This document shows, one piece after another, positions 11,340-21,179 of a DNA stretch of 64,000 nucleotides. Source of the stretch: Utricularia gibba. Its lineage: Eukaryota; Streptophyta; Magnoliopsida; Lamiales; Lentibulariaceae. How positions within the stretch are numbered: the stretch's first letter is position 1; each line of letters begins with the position of its first letter. The stretch covers positions 1,488,001-1,552,000 of the forward strand of contig NEEC01000016.1 in the NCBI GenBank assembly GCA_002189035.1, read 5' to 3'. Both the position numbers and the translations under genes were made by a program. The notes beneath the pieces were generated by a model that searched no databases, was not told the origin of the DNA, and saw only the letters and a program-made list of their open reading frames with translations.

Positions 11340-12412
11340 AACCCAAACTAAATCATTATCATAAAACCTCAATCATTGAACATATAAACCACTGTTAGGG
11401 ACATTGACTTAATATTTTATGGCGTCATGAAACCATAGGTTAAAAAAATGCAATATCTGGCAAGGTACGTATCTATCTCTTTGCAAATGCTGTAAATCGG
11501 TTAGATTTTCGATCGAAATTATTGACGACAACTAAGAACGTCTTTTTCTTGTTAGTTGGATGCAGTGCATTTAAAGCGCGTGGGCCCCAAATATCATCCC
11601 CACTAACAGGTAATGACACGATAGTGCTGATGACGTGGCGCTCTCGTAAAATATCATCCTCACTAACACAATTATTGAAATAATTTCAAATAAAAAATGT
11701 TAAAATTAGTTGACCGGAGACCGGAACTGCACACTTAAAATATCATCATCACTAACACAATTATAATGAAAATTATATTAATATGAAAAAAAATTAGTAT
11801 CATTTTTTAAAATTTTGATAGTGAAAAATAAATTTTAAATAATAAAATTAAATATACGCGGCAAGTATGAATTATAAATTAAGAAAAAAAGTATTTGAAG
11901 GCAATTGAATAATAAATTCATTGATGTTATTATTTAAAAAAAATTTAGGACTTTTTATAAAATCAATTCAATTTATTACACCCAATAAAAAATAGGGTTT
12001 TTTTATTTAGGCCGGGCCTACCATGATAATCATATCAATGTTAAAAAAATTTGTATAGGGATAATAAGGATAATTTAAAAAATTGTATAAATTAATAATA
12101 TTATTTTCCCAAATGACATAATTGATATTTAAATTAATTTGATTGGTGGTGGTCTTGGATCCTCATTTATAAGATTGTTTTATCATAAATATACTATGAA
12201 ATAAAAATTGATTGAAGATCTAAAAAGTACTTTCTAATTTAATTCTCATTTTTTATTTTCCCTCTTATTACAAAAAGTAATAAAGATTTCATTTTTTTTA
12301 TTATAAAAAATAAAATATGTGTGTAATATGTTGTGTTTGAGGAGGAGAATGCAAATCTATTAATAATGTAAATAATATTTTTGTTCTAATAATAAAATGT
12401 ATTTTTTAATTA
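11340..12412 (-). promoter_or_regulatory. Upstream region of GRP-A1
   Basis: No coding region. On the minus strand it holds three copies of a GTTAGTG..GATGATAT motif (about 11590-11760), an ACGT-core G-box-like site (GCCACGTCATC, about 11630) and a GGGGCCCAC site II-like element (about 11583). All have counterparts upstream of GRP-A3 (55145-55325). From 11770 to 12412 the DNA is AT-rich without clear features. Confidence 0.5.
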
Positions 12413-12417
12413 CTCAC
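12413..12417. repeat. Target-site duplication of element A, right copy (inverted)
   Basis: CTCAC on the plus strand, GTGAG on the minus strand, immediately beyond the LTR terminus CATAACA. It pairs with 183-187. Confidence 0.75.
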
Positions 12418-12533
12418 TGTTATGAGTTCGGTATCCGGTATAAGACCGATTTAAGGTAATAAGTGCGATCGGAATTATCACAATTAGTCGCGTTTTTCGC
12501 AGTTGGCTCCATTGAAACAAGAATGAGGAAGGG
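12418..12533 (-). repeat. Detached, inverted 3' end of the right LTR of element A
   Basis: Reverse complement of the last part of the element A LTR, from about ACCCTTCCTCATTCTTG to CATAACA. It aligns with left-LTR positions of about 613-734. It overlaps the 5' part (9125-9531) by about 30 bp, so both pieces carry the CATTCTTGTTTCAAT stretch. Confidence 0.8.
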
Positions 12534-12541
12534 TTATTCTT

Positions 12542-13131
12542 GAGATTTCTGAAGAGTATGGGGTCCAAATTATCTCGGCAGTCTCTGTCGTGTTTACACT
12601 ATGTAAGAACAAGCAAAAAAGGGGGATGAATCTCTTGAAATGTGTTCTTGATGTCATTTCTAGACTTTCATTGCATCGAAATCCAAAACGTACGGAGATT
12701 ACCTAAAACCCAATATGGATTCCATGGTGGAGTATTGGGTGTACACGCAGCACTGAAATACCGAATTCATTCATGTTCTTTGGAATGGCAATTATTGAGA
12801 GGCGGCCATACTTTTCAAATAGGGTCCATGAGTATTGAGATTTCTGACGAGTGTGTGGTCCTAATTATCTCGGCAGCCTCTGTCGTGTTTACACTATGTA
12901 AGAACAAGCAAAAAGGGGGGATGAATCTCTTGAAATGTGTTCTTGATGTCATTTCTAGACTTTCATTGCATCGAAATCCAAAACGTACGGAGATTACCTA
13001 AAACCCAATATGGATTCCATGGTGGAGTATTGGGTGTACACGCAGCACTGAAATACCGAATTCATTCATGTTCTTTGGAATGGCAATTATTGAGAGGCGG
13101 TCATACTTTTCAAATAGGGTCCATGAGTATT
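12542..13131 (+). repeat. 295-bp tandem repeat, two copies, upstream of GRP-B1
   Basis: Copies begin at 12542 and 12837 with GAGATTTCTGA and end before the unique GATAACAATATCTGG. The period is 295 bp. Unit 2 has one diverged copy (27468-27749) and unit 3 has three (61902-62786). It sits 160 bp upstream of the GRP-B1 start, so it is part of the promoter region. The period is not a multiple of three and the open frames in it are short, so I do not treat it as coding. Confidence 0.85.
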
Positions 13132-13238
13132 GAGATAACAATATCTGGATTTTAATGTTATATTATTTATTTTTTAGTGGAGTGATGGGATGGCACCTAC
13201 CCATTTGCGCTCTTGATTATTGATTTCAAGTTTTTGTT

Positions 13239-13248
13239 CTATAAATAG
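13239..13248 (+). promoter_or_regulatory. TATA box of GRP-B1
   Basis: CTATAAATAG followed by CGAAGAGGCATT, 44 bp before the ATG. The same block precedes GRP-B2 and GRP-B3, and CTATAAATAG also precedes GRP-C. Confidence 0.75.
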
Positions 13249-13291
13249 CGAAGAGGCATTCGTGAGTGAGTGTGAGCTCCGCGATCTGAGA

Positions 13292-13881
13292 ATGGCTTCT
13301 ACCAGATTACTTCTCTTTGTCGGGCTCTTCTTGCTCATCGCTCTCCTCGCTTCCTCTGAGGTTGCTGCTGTAAGAAATTTGGCAGAGGCCTCCAACGCCA
13401 ACACCCTCGATGCATGTAATGAAACAAAAAGAGCTTCTATTTGGTGTATGAACTCATTATCCTACTGCTACTGACTCATATATTGGTTTGGTGGGCTTTT
13501 TTCTTTCACTCAGCCAAAGCTGGTGACGAGGTACACAGCCGTGGCGCAGTAGAGGGGTCTGAGCAGTGGTTCCGTAGGCGCCGCCCAATTCGTGGGGTGG
13601 CGGCGGCGGAGGTGGTGGTGGTGGGGGTGGCGGTGGTGGTGGAGGCGGCGGCGGAGGAGGTGGCGGCGGCGGCGGCGGCGGCGGTGGAGGTGGAGGTGGA
13701 GGTGGTGGCGGTGGAGGAGGTGGTGGCCGTCGCCGCCCTCCCCTTAAATCTGGGGAGGAGTCCAAGAATTGACGAGGCTTCGAAGCCATCTCATGTTTCT
13801 AATCTCTGTCCGAATAAAGATACAAGTGTGCATGATTCTGTATTGAGCCTATTGCTTCGGTTTCTTGTGCTATCGGTGTGA
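13292..13881 (+). pseudogene. GRP-B1: secreted GRP with frameshifted repeat
   Basis: Exon 1 is 13292-13415, intron 13416-13513 (98 bp, GT-AG), exon 2 starts at 13514. It encodes a signal peptide (MASTRLLLFVGLFLLIALLA), a short spacer, then a low-complexity repeat. The join reads LDAS-KAGDEVHSRGAVEG. At CGTGGGGTGG (about 13602) the frame slips by one base: the expected glycine run becomes Val/Ala/Glu, and translation passes the family stop (GEESKN in GRP-B3) to end at 13881. The product would have 163 residues with an aberrant tail. It could be a real divergent protein, a pseudogene or a sequencing slip in the G-rich tract. Confidence 0.55.
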
Positions 13882-14155
13882 TGCTGCTGTGACTTCAATC
13901 CACACTTAATACCCATTTTCGAAATAATTAGTAAAAATCGAAAAATCAATTTGGAAAAATTCACATGTTAGATGTATATGTTTTCAGATATACATACAAA
14001 TTCAAATATACGTATAACAAATTATGGTTTTTTAAAAAAATAAAAATGAAAAAAGGAAGAAATTTATTTGACATTTATCTTCAATTCTGCCCACTTATCC
14101 TTATTCAGTTCTTCCCTTATTCTGATTTTTTTTCATTCACTATTTATAGCACAAT
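13882..14155. other. 3' flank of GRP-B1, no gene
   Basis: Matches 28483-28715 downstream of GRP-B2. The homology stops near 14155, which marks the boundary with the transposon block to the right. Confidence 0.55.
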
Positions 14156-14159
14156 TTAG

Positions 14160-15601
14160 CAATTCTGCCCACTTGTTCTGAAAATCTGAAGAAACGGTGT
14201 ACCTGCCAATTATTCTTTTACCTCTTGCTTGATACCAAGATGCTGCAGCGTTTTGGTGTCTAGATAGCGCATTGATTCTTACCCTGCTCCAAAACTTGTA
14301 TCTAGCTTTTCCTCGTGGGCTCTGCTGCTGAACCATAGGTGCTTTGTGAAAATTTTAGTATCTTCCTTATTGAAAAATGTACATTCTTCTCTACTCATTC
14401 TTCTTGAACAGTTCTCTAGGTCCGCCATGGTGATGTCCTTATTTGCAAAAATAGTAGATCCAGTAAGGGGTCAGTTATCTTTTGTTTACCTTTTCCTCCT
14501 TGCGTTATTTGACTTTTCCTCCCTTCTGGATGGTCGTAGTTTCCTTCTCATCTCATGGCCATTTCTTCTATCCCTTACTTTCTCTCTCCGGCTGTTCGGA
14601 TAGTAGAATCCTCCGCCCTTGCCATCTCGGTGGGTGTTGGTGTTGCTTGTTTCTTCCATGTCCTTCTTTTTATTGGCAGCTTCCGCCTCCCTTTCTGGCT
14701 CAGAGGGTTTTTGGGAAGGCGCAGGAGTCATTTCTAATGCCTTTTCCGCATGTGCTCCTGCCATGCCCTTCTTCTTATTGGCAGCATTTTCCTCCTCCCA
14801 CTATTTGGCTGCCAAATCTTCTTCATCTGCTCTCTGCTTCCATGTTTTGTAAGTACCATGAGTCACGCACTGCTTGACTCTGCTTCGCTTGCCCATCACA
14901 GGTCTCACCGTGGTATTTCCTACTGAATCAGTGCTCGGGAGGCTTTTGGTGCAGCATCAGGAGTGAAAGTGGTATCAGGGGCCGCATTTTTGGGAATACC
15001 CCTCTCTAGGGGGTCTGAAATTTCCTGGTCCTCAAGGAAATTTGCATAAATAGGGTCCGATGTAAGCAAGGGTCTAGGGGTGAAGTGCTCCGAGGGCGGA
15101 GGAGTAGCAGAAATGGCGACCACTAGAGGGGGTGAAGGGGTGAGGTGGTGGACAGTTGGGGCGGTAGTAGGACGAGGCGTACCTAGAGTAAATGAAAAAT
15201 CAATGTAACCCATCAGATTTTGCGTTGGAGAAGTAGGTGGAGTTGGGGAATGTTGGCGTACCTAGAGTGAGGGCGTAGCGGGAACAGGGGTTGGCTGCGG
15301 TGCAAGGATGGGCAAAGAGGCGCTGGAAGCAAGGGAGTGAAGATGGGCAACCCGTAAGCCCAGCAGCAATTGCAGAATGTCCGCTTCCACCTATGCTGCA
15401 ATCAGTATTTCGTTAAAGGAGGGCCTAGGGTTCGCGGTAGAGGGTGCGGTAGTAGATTGGGGGAAAAACTAAACAATGCACAACATGTCGAAGGTCAAGT
15501 TGGTGGGTACAGAGGCTGCTAGACCAGATGGGTGGTCAAGGGTGACCGGCGGCACAGCGGTGGAGCCAGAGGATGGGAGGTTCGCCATGAAAGATGTGCA
15601 A
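14160..15601 (-). pseudogene. Degenerate 3' ORF region of element F
   Basis: Fragments on the minus strand: MANLPSSGST (from 15586), a Pro/Thr-rich block with FLEDQEISDPLERG (15213-14920), a Lys/Glu-rich block with a repeated AANKKK motif (14764-14486), and SRVRINALSRH (14336-14133). The position, directly after integrase, is where Athila elements carry an additional ORF. I do not recognise a domain. The last fragment also faintly resembles the start of a LINE reverse transcriptase. Many stops. Confidence 0.35.
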
Positions 15602-15890
15602 CGATTCTGTGAAAATGGGGGAAGGGGTGCAAAAGGGAATGTAGCTATTGGGAAGAAGGGTTTTCCACCCTTTTTAAATTGAACCCGCTGGCCTATGTAA
15701 TTAAAAATAAAAAAAGAATTGCAATTACACAGGAGATGGGCTATTGCATTATAAACTAATAGTGGGGTAGAAAAACAAAATAACATATTGCAACCACACA
15801 TAAGTCAAAATGCATAACTGAAAGTGCAAAGAGGAAGTAAAAATGTATAAAGAGAATAAAAGTTGAAAATACTAGTTACCTCCTAACGAG
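15602..15890. other. Spacer between element F integrase and 3' ORF
   Basis: No supported gene; only short open frames. Confidence 0.4.
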
Positions 15891-16260
15891 GACCCTAAAA
15901 TAAGTCTTAGGATAAGACTTAAATGAAAAGTCTTAAATAAGAACTTCAATGAATGCCATAGCATCTACAAGGTGTTCCACTTCATCGATCATAAGCTCAT
16001 GAAACACTTTCAATCTATGACCATTCATAATGAATGAACTATGCATGTCTTTGTCAAACAACTCATGGAGCCATTAGGATTCACATGTTTAATTACAAAA
16101 GGTCCTTTCCAATGAAATTTCAGTTTACCTAGGTGAAGTTTGAGTCTTGAATAAAATAATAATACCTTTTTCCAGGTTCAAAGTGCTTTCGCAAGATCTG
16201 ACGGTCATGGAATTGCTTCGTGCATTCCTTGAACATCTTAGAATTCATGTAGGCCTCATG
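15891..16260 (-). pseudogene. Element F integrase, C-terminal part
   Basis: On the minus strand the sequence reads AYMNSKMFKECTKQFHDRQI, then HFEPGK and a KFHWKGPF motif, the standard C-terminal part of gypsy integrase. Frameshifts are present. It continues the integrase frame that breaks at 17600, with the solo LTR 16266-17594 between them. Confidence 0.6.
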
Positions 16261-17599
16261 TCTTATGATGACATACATTTTTCCTGAAATTTATAACATA
16301 AAATAGCTATATTTTATTATAATTTAGGTTGGATAAATATGGTTTTTCATGTTTTAGTAGTGTTTATATTAATCCTATGGGATTATGTTGAAAAGTGGAC
16401 TAAATCCTTTAATTTAGTCCACAACTCGTGTTACTAATATTTCAGTAAGTTCAGCAGGGAGATGAGCCGAAAACCAAACTAGCAAGCATGTGAAACAAGT
16501 AAAAAAGGGCACAAAATCCGGATAAGGACAAAGAGCATTATTGTGTTGCCAACACAGTCTGCAAGTTCACGCTAGGAGCAGTACTGCGGTCAGAAATAGT
16601 ACTGGTAGTCAAGAACAGTGCAATGGAGTGAAGCAAGAGGGAAAATTATTTCGAAGAGAGGAAAGAGAGCACAGAAGGGGGGTTTTTTCTCCACTACTCG
16701 AAGAAGAAGAACAAGAGAGGAGGAAGGGGCAACACAAGGGGTCTTCTTCCCCAATGGAAGAAACGCCTCCATCATCAAGAACAGCGCCAGAGCCCAGTCC
16801 AACGCTACTGTTCCGGGCTGTGAACAGTAGCTAACGAGCGGAAGAACAATCTTTATTTACTTTCTAGTTTTCTGAACATTTTGAGTTTCTTCAGTTGACT
16901 TGTTTCTGCTATTTTGGCCAGCTTATATGAATGAAATCGTGTTTTATTTCCAAAACATGAGTGGCTAGAGTCTTAAGGATGCCTAAGGAGAAATGGGTGG
17001 TATGTGCTTAGGGTTAATGATGAAATTTATGTGTATTCATTAACTCTTGTTTCTAACAAACCATGGGTAAACCTAAGGAGGGAAACAAGTAGTTTCACAA
17101 CTTAGAAGCTTGGTTTAGAGGTAGACCAACAAACCAAGATGGGAGCAGTCGGTGTTAGTCTAGGGTAGAACCAGTAGAACCGGGTAGACCTAGTTCTATA
17201 TACCTTGCATGCGGGTAAACCTAATTGCAATGTTGGTTATGATATTGGAGACTAACTTAAGCCAAAAATATGATGAATGATTTGGGTAGACCTAGGTTAT
17301 TCGAAGTTGTGAGTGTAGGAAGATAGCAAATTAAGTTAGGAACCTTAGTATGACACCACCTGCAGATCCTTAAGGCGTCCTCGTATTAATCTGAGTCAAA
17401 ACCAGTACCTGTTACCTTAACGTCAAGACCTGATATTGCTTACCTACCTTGATTACTGAATTTGTTTACCACTGTTAGTCCGAGCTTAGACTAAGACCTA
17501 CTGTGTATTTTGTGTAGATTAGGGACTATAAATTTATTTGATATGGATTTTCTATTTTTATTTGCAATGATATTAGGAAAATTTCCATTTATCATCTTA
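16261..17599. mobile_element. Solo LTR (about 1.33 kb) inserted in element F integrase, with TCTTA duplications
   Basis: The element 16266-17594 starts TGATGACATAC and ends TTTATCA. TCTTA flanks both sides (16261-16265 and 17595-17599). Removing it and one TCTTA copy joins LYELR to HEAYMNS, continuous integrase. With no internal coding region between, a solo LTR left by LTR-LTR recombination is the simplest reading. Source family and orientation are not determined. Confidence 0.75.
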
Positions 17600-18300
17600 G
17601 CTCATAAAGCTCTGAAAGTTGGAGCTTTCTCAAATCACCACTACCTTGAATCTCCAAGTTCACTCGTTGAATCGCCCATCTGGGCTTTTGCTCTAATTCA
17701 ATGGGCAAATGACAATGTTTACCATATACAAGAGGAAGGGAGACATACTGATGGGGGTTTCGAAGGCTGTGCGAATTGCCCACAAGGTGTCATTCAACTT
17801 GGAGCTCCAGTCCTTGCGAGAAGAAGTTACAGTCTTCTCCAAAATTTACTTGATCTCTCGATTAGAAACTTTTGCTTGCCCATTGGCCTAAGGATGGTAA
17901 GAGTTAGATGGCTTGTACCAGATTTCATAGCTTTTCAGTAGTCTCTACATAGCCATGTTAAAGAAATGGCTTCCACGATTACTGATCAAGGCTTTGGGTG
18001 TTCCAAACCTTACAAAGATGTTATTCTTTAGAGAGTGTATCACTGAATGAGTGTCTTGTGACTTGGTGGGGATCACCTCTATCCACTTTGAAACATAGTC
18101 CACTGTCACCAAGATGTACTCATAGCCATCAGAGTTTGGAAAGGGGCCCATGAAGTCTATACCTCACACATCGAACACTTCTGGAACAATAATTGGCTGC
18201 ATTGGCATTTTATGTCGGTTTGAAATATTTCCTGTTCTTTGGCAGTTTTCGTAGCTCTTACAGTAAGACTTGGCATCTTTGAAAACTGTCAGCCAATAAT
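17600..18300 (-). pseudogene. Element F integrase core
   Basis: The minus strand shows [23 protein letters not shown] with a catalytic-core aspartate. The second motif reads ISNRGSHF, where ISDRGTHF is usual (D to N), and the third reads GQAKVSNREIK, where E is expected (E to K). It then reads [12 protein letters not shown] up to the solo LTR boundary. Two of the three catalytic residues are lost. Confidence 0.7.
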
Positions 18301-19080
18301 AACCATAATCCAGCACCTTCTTGGCTGTACGGTTAGGACCATGGTGACCTCCACAAGGTGATGCATGACAGAATGCCAGGACCTAGTGAATGTCATCTTC
18401 AGCCAAGTAGCGCTGCACCACACCATCAGCATAGTTTTTCCACAAATAGGGGTTATCCCAAAAATAATGCTTACTATTACTTTTCAACTTCAACTTCTCA
18501 TAGCTCTTTAAATCCTTTGCCAAATCTCTGGTGCAGAGATAGTTGGCTATGTCAGCATACCATGGTTCACTAATCTTCCCTGCATCAGCCTTAATTGCAC
18601 AAAGTTGTTCATAAGGAAATTCTTTAGTAATTGGAATACCATCAATGGGTTGCTCGATCCTACTAAGATGATCTGCAACTTTGTTGAGCTTCCAAGTTTT
18701 ATCCTTGCTTTCCACATTGAACTCTTGCAGCAACAAGACCCACCTCATAAGCCTTGGTTTGGTCTCCTTCTTGGACATAAGGTGTTTGATGGTAGCATGA
18801 TCTATGTGCCAATCACTTTGTTTCCTAGCAAATAGCTTCTGAACTTTTCCAAGGCAAATACAACCACCAGCATCTCCTTCTTGGAAGCATAGCTGATGAT
18901 AGTGTCTTTTCCATCAAACTTCTGGCCCAACACATCTCCTACTACATAGTTGGAAGCATCAGTCATCACATGGAATGACTCATTCCAATTGGGCGCTTGC
19001 ATGATAGGAGCTGATGTCATGGCTGTCCTGAGAGTGTCAAAAGCATGCTTACATTCATTTGAAAAAAATAAACTCAACAT
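18301..19080 (-). pseudogene. Element F RNase H and integrase zinc region
   Basis: The minus strand reads PNWNESFHVMTDASNYVVGDVLGQ and VADHLSRIE (RNase H), then PWYADIANYL and the HHCC region near 18300-18400 (CHASPCGGHHG-like). Several frameshifts, for example at 18802 and 18383. Confidence 0.7.
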
Positions 19081-19134
19081 CTTTTTGCAAGAGGTTGGTT
19101 GGGCAATTTGAGAAAAACCTTTAATAAACCTCCT

Positions 19135-19639
19135 TTAAAATCTGACATGGCCTAAAAATGGACGAACTCCTCTTTCATCACGTGGATATGGTAAACCAGC
19201 AATAGTACTTACCTTAGTAGGATCTACCGTAAGACCTGCTGCAGAAACAACATGTCCAAGTACAATTCCTTGGCATACCATTAAATGGCACTTTTCAGAG
19301 TTCAAAATTAAATCTTTTTCAACACAAGTTTCAAATGGTTCAAACAATCATAAAAAATAGTCCCATGCACAATAAAGTCATCCATGAATACTCTATGAAA
19401 TCATCAATATAATCTGAAAAAATGCTGGTGATAGACCTTTGGAAGGTTGCAGGGCTTTGTAGAGACTAAATGGCATCTTCTTGTACGCATAAGTGCCAAA
19501 GGGGTAGGTAAAAGTCGTCTTTTCTTGATCATCCGATGCCACATCAACCTGGGTATACCCTAAGTAACCATCAAGAAAGCAATAAAAACTCTTACTACTT
19601 AACCTATCCAACATTTGGTCAACGAAGGGTAGAGGGTAG
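19135..19639 (-). pseudogene. Element F reverse transcriptase, 3' part
   Basis: The minus strand begins in the middle of the motif NYPLPFVDQMLDRL, then LDGYLGYTQV, MPFSLYKALQ, VFMDDFIVHG (catalytic DD) and a thumb block with LGHVVSAAGL. The sequence upstream of NYPLPF is replaced by the LTR of element G, so half the domain is missing. Confidence 0.75.
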
Positions 19640-21143
19640 TTGATGCGTGTCGTTTCCATAACAAATTTTGATACTTTTAAAACTCGTAAAATACTAAAGC
19701 GTAGTACGGGTGTCGAACACAGGGAGTTGTTTTTGAGTGAAAGATGAGGCACCCCGAATACAACTGTCATGATTTGTAAACGGTTTTGAAGGTAAAAGGT
19801 GCAAGAAACGTTGATGATGAAGCTTGAGTAAGGGAATGAGAGGGGTTTTGAGCAACAACTAAAATGAACATAAGCGATGACTTAAATAAAGTAAATGTTC
19901 CTGGGTTTGGAATCCTGTCCAGCTATATTCGTCGCATCTTCACTCTTCTCTGGTCCTCTCGAGTACTCGGTTATAGGAGTAAGGAATTGCCTACCCTCCC
20001 TTACACTGTCTTGCAAGAAGGCATGTGAATAGCCCGATGTTGCTCCTCCGTGGACGAACGTGAGAATAAGAGGTCGTGCCAGTGTACCCTCACGGCCGAA
20101 TTGCGCGCGTGTGCCCGAGTGTGGCCAATGACCCAATGAGTTCAGATACGAGGTCACTACCTATCCATTGATCCTGAGGTACGGCCACAAACCAAACGTT
20201 GTCTTCCTCCTGCCAAAAGGGTCCGAGTTGGTGTTTTTTACCTTGCTTCTCTCCAAAACCCACGGACAGTGATCAGCTAACCATGAACCTTGAATAAGGG
20301 GACTATTACAGAAAGACTACAACATAGTCACGTGAAGACATACGAAACCCGTTCGGATTCAAAGAAAATGTGAAGATAAGCTAGCAAAACATAGATCTGG
20401 TAGTGTTCCAACCCAGAAATAGAAGTTTCTAGCCGCGAACGGCCATACAAACTAGAGAAAACGAAACAAGGTAACCTAACTGCATTTATTCCTAACTCAA
20501 GATGCACGACTAAGGTAACCTATCCCTTTCTAACTGCATGTATTCCCTTCTGTTTCTTTCTAAATTCTTCAAGTCAATTTAAAGCATGCTACTCAAACAA
20601 CACAATCAGAGAAAAAGATAGTTCAAGATCGCTCTCTAATTTTCAAAAGTTTGGGCCACATTGACTTATTCCTCTTTTTTTTTTTTTGAGAATATGGATC
20701 CCCGCTTTGGGGAAGAGTTGTCTGGATTACGAAACCTTATTCATGGTTCATAAGTAAAGTTCATGTCATCCACGGTTTCGCCAGACAATTCTTACCTTTG
20801 GCATCCTTTTTTTTTTTTAGCGAATAACGAAGAGGTGTCACTGGGCCGCCAATGTACAACAAAAACATGAGAGCAATCCTAGAAAATTCTCAACCCTAAT
20901 GCATGTCATAAGAGCTAGAAATTTAGAGCAAGGAAAATCTAGAAGGTCTCCTAGCAGTAAAATAAATCTATGCACCTTAATCATGAAGCATGCGTAAGGA
21001 ATACCTAAGCATAGATGTCATCTAACCTAGGGAGCATGATACGGGGCAGACTCATAAGATAAAAACGCAGACACATGAAATAAAACAGATAAAAATTGTC
21101 CAAATACGGTAACGAAAGATAGTTCGTTTAATAGAGAAGAGCT
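19640..21143 (-). repeat. 3' LTR of element G
   Basis: The plus-strand start TGATGCGTGTCG is the LTR terminus. The start after the polypurine tract is approximate. It includes the ACGGGTGTCGAACACAGGGAG stretch (about 19710) reminiscent of CCACAGGGA/CCACAGGAA motifs in two other LTRs here. Non-coding, about 1.5 kb. Confidence 0.6.
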
Positions 21144-21179
21144 CCTCCCCCACACTTAATTCTGAGGATGTCCTCATCA

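Larger units (their letters stand above)
9532..12533 (-). other. Inverted segment carrying GRP-A1 and the tip of element A
   Basis: Read on the minus strand, this segment runs from the LTR terminus and target-site duplication, through the GRP-A1 upstream region and gene, to the GRP-A/GRP-B spacer. The spacer matches 61.65-61.78k and 27.27-27.35k. At 12533 the plus-strand sequence resumes at the point where units 2 and 3 continue into GRP-B. About 110 bp present at that junction in the other units is missing here. See the findings for the inversion model. Confidence 0.75.
14156..19639 (-). mobile_element. Element F: truncated Athila-like Ty3/gypsy element
   Basis: Read on the minus strand: reverse transcriptase (from 19639), RNase H, integrase (with a solo LTR inserted), then a Pro/Ser-rich 3' region down to about 14156. 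The 5' part of RT and everything before it is absent: at 19640 the LTR of element G begins, in the middle of the RT motif. No 3' LTR is seen. The 3' ORF position and RT variant (FMDD) fit the Athila lineage. Confidence 0.65.

Noticed and set aside
12642-13001. Repeated ORF MFLMSFLDFHCIEIQNVR in the 295-bp units (also 62002, 62297, 62592)
   Set aside because: The period is 295 bp, so each copy shifts frame. The ORF spans parts of two units and is missing from the single-copy unit 2.
14133-14336. LINE reverse transcriptase fragment
   Set aside because: The resemblance is limited to SRVRINALSRH and a few following residues. The position after element F integrase fits a degenerate 3' ORF better.
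16541-16834. Small genes within the 1.33-kb solo LTR (also 17510-17941)
   Set aside because: The frames are short, overlap on both strands and show no domain. The second runs across the solo LTR edge into antisense integrase.
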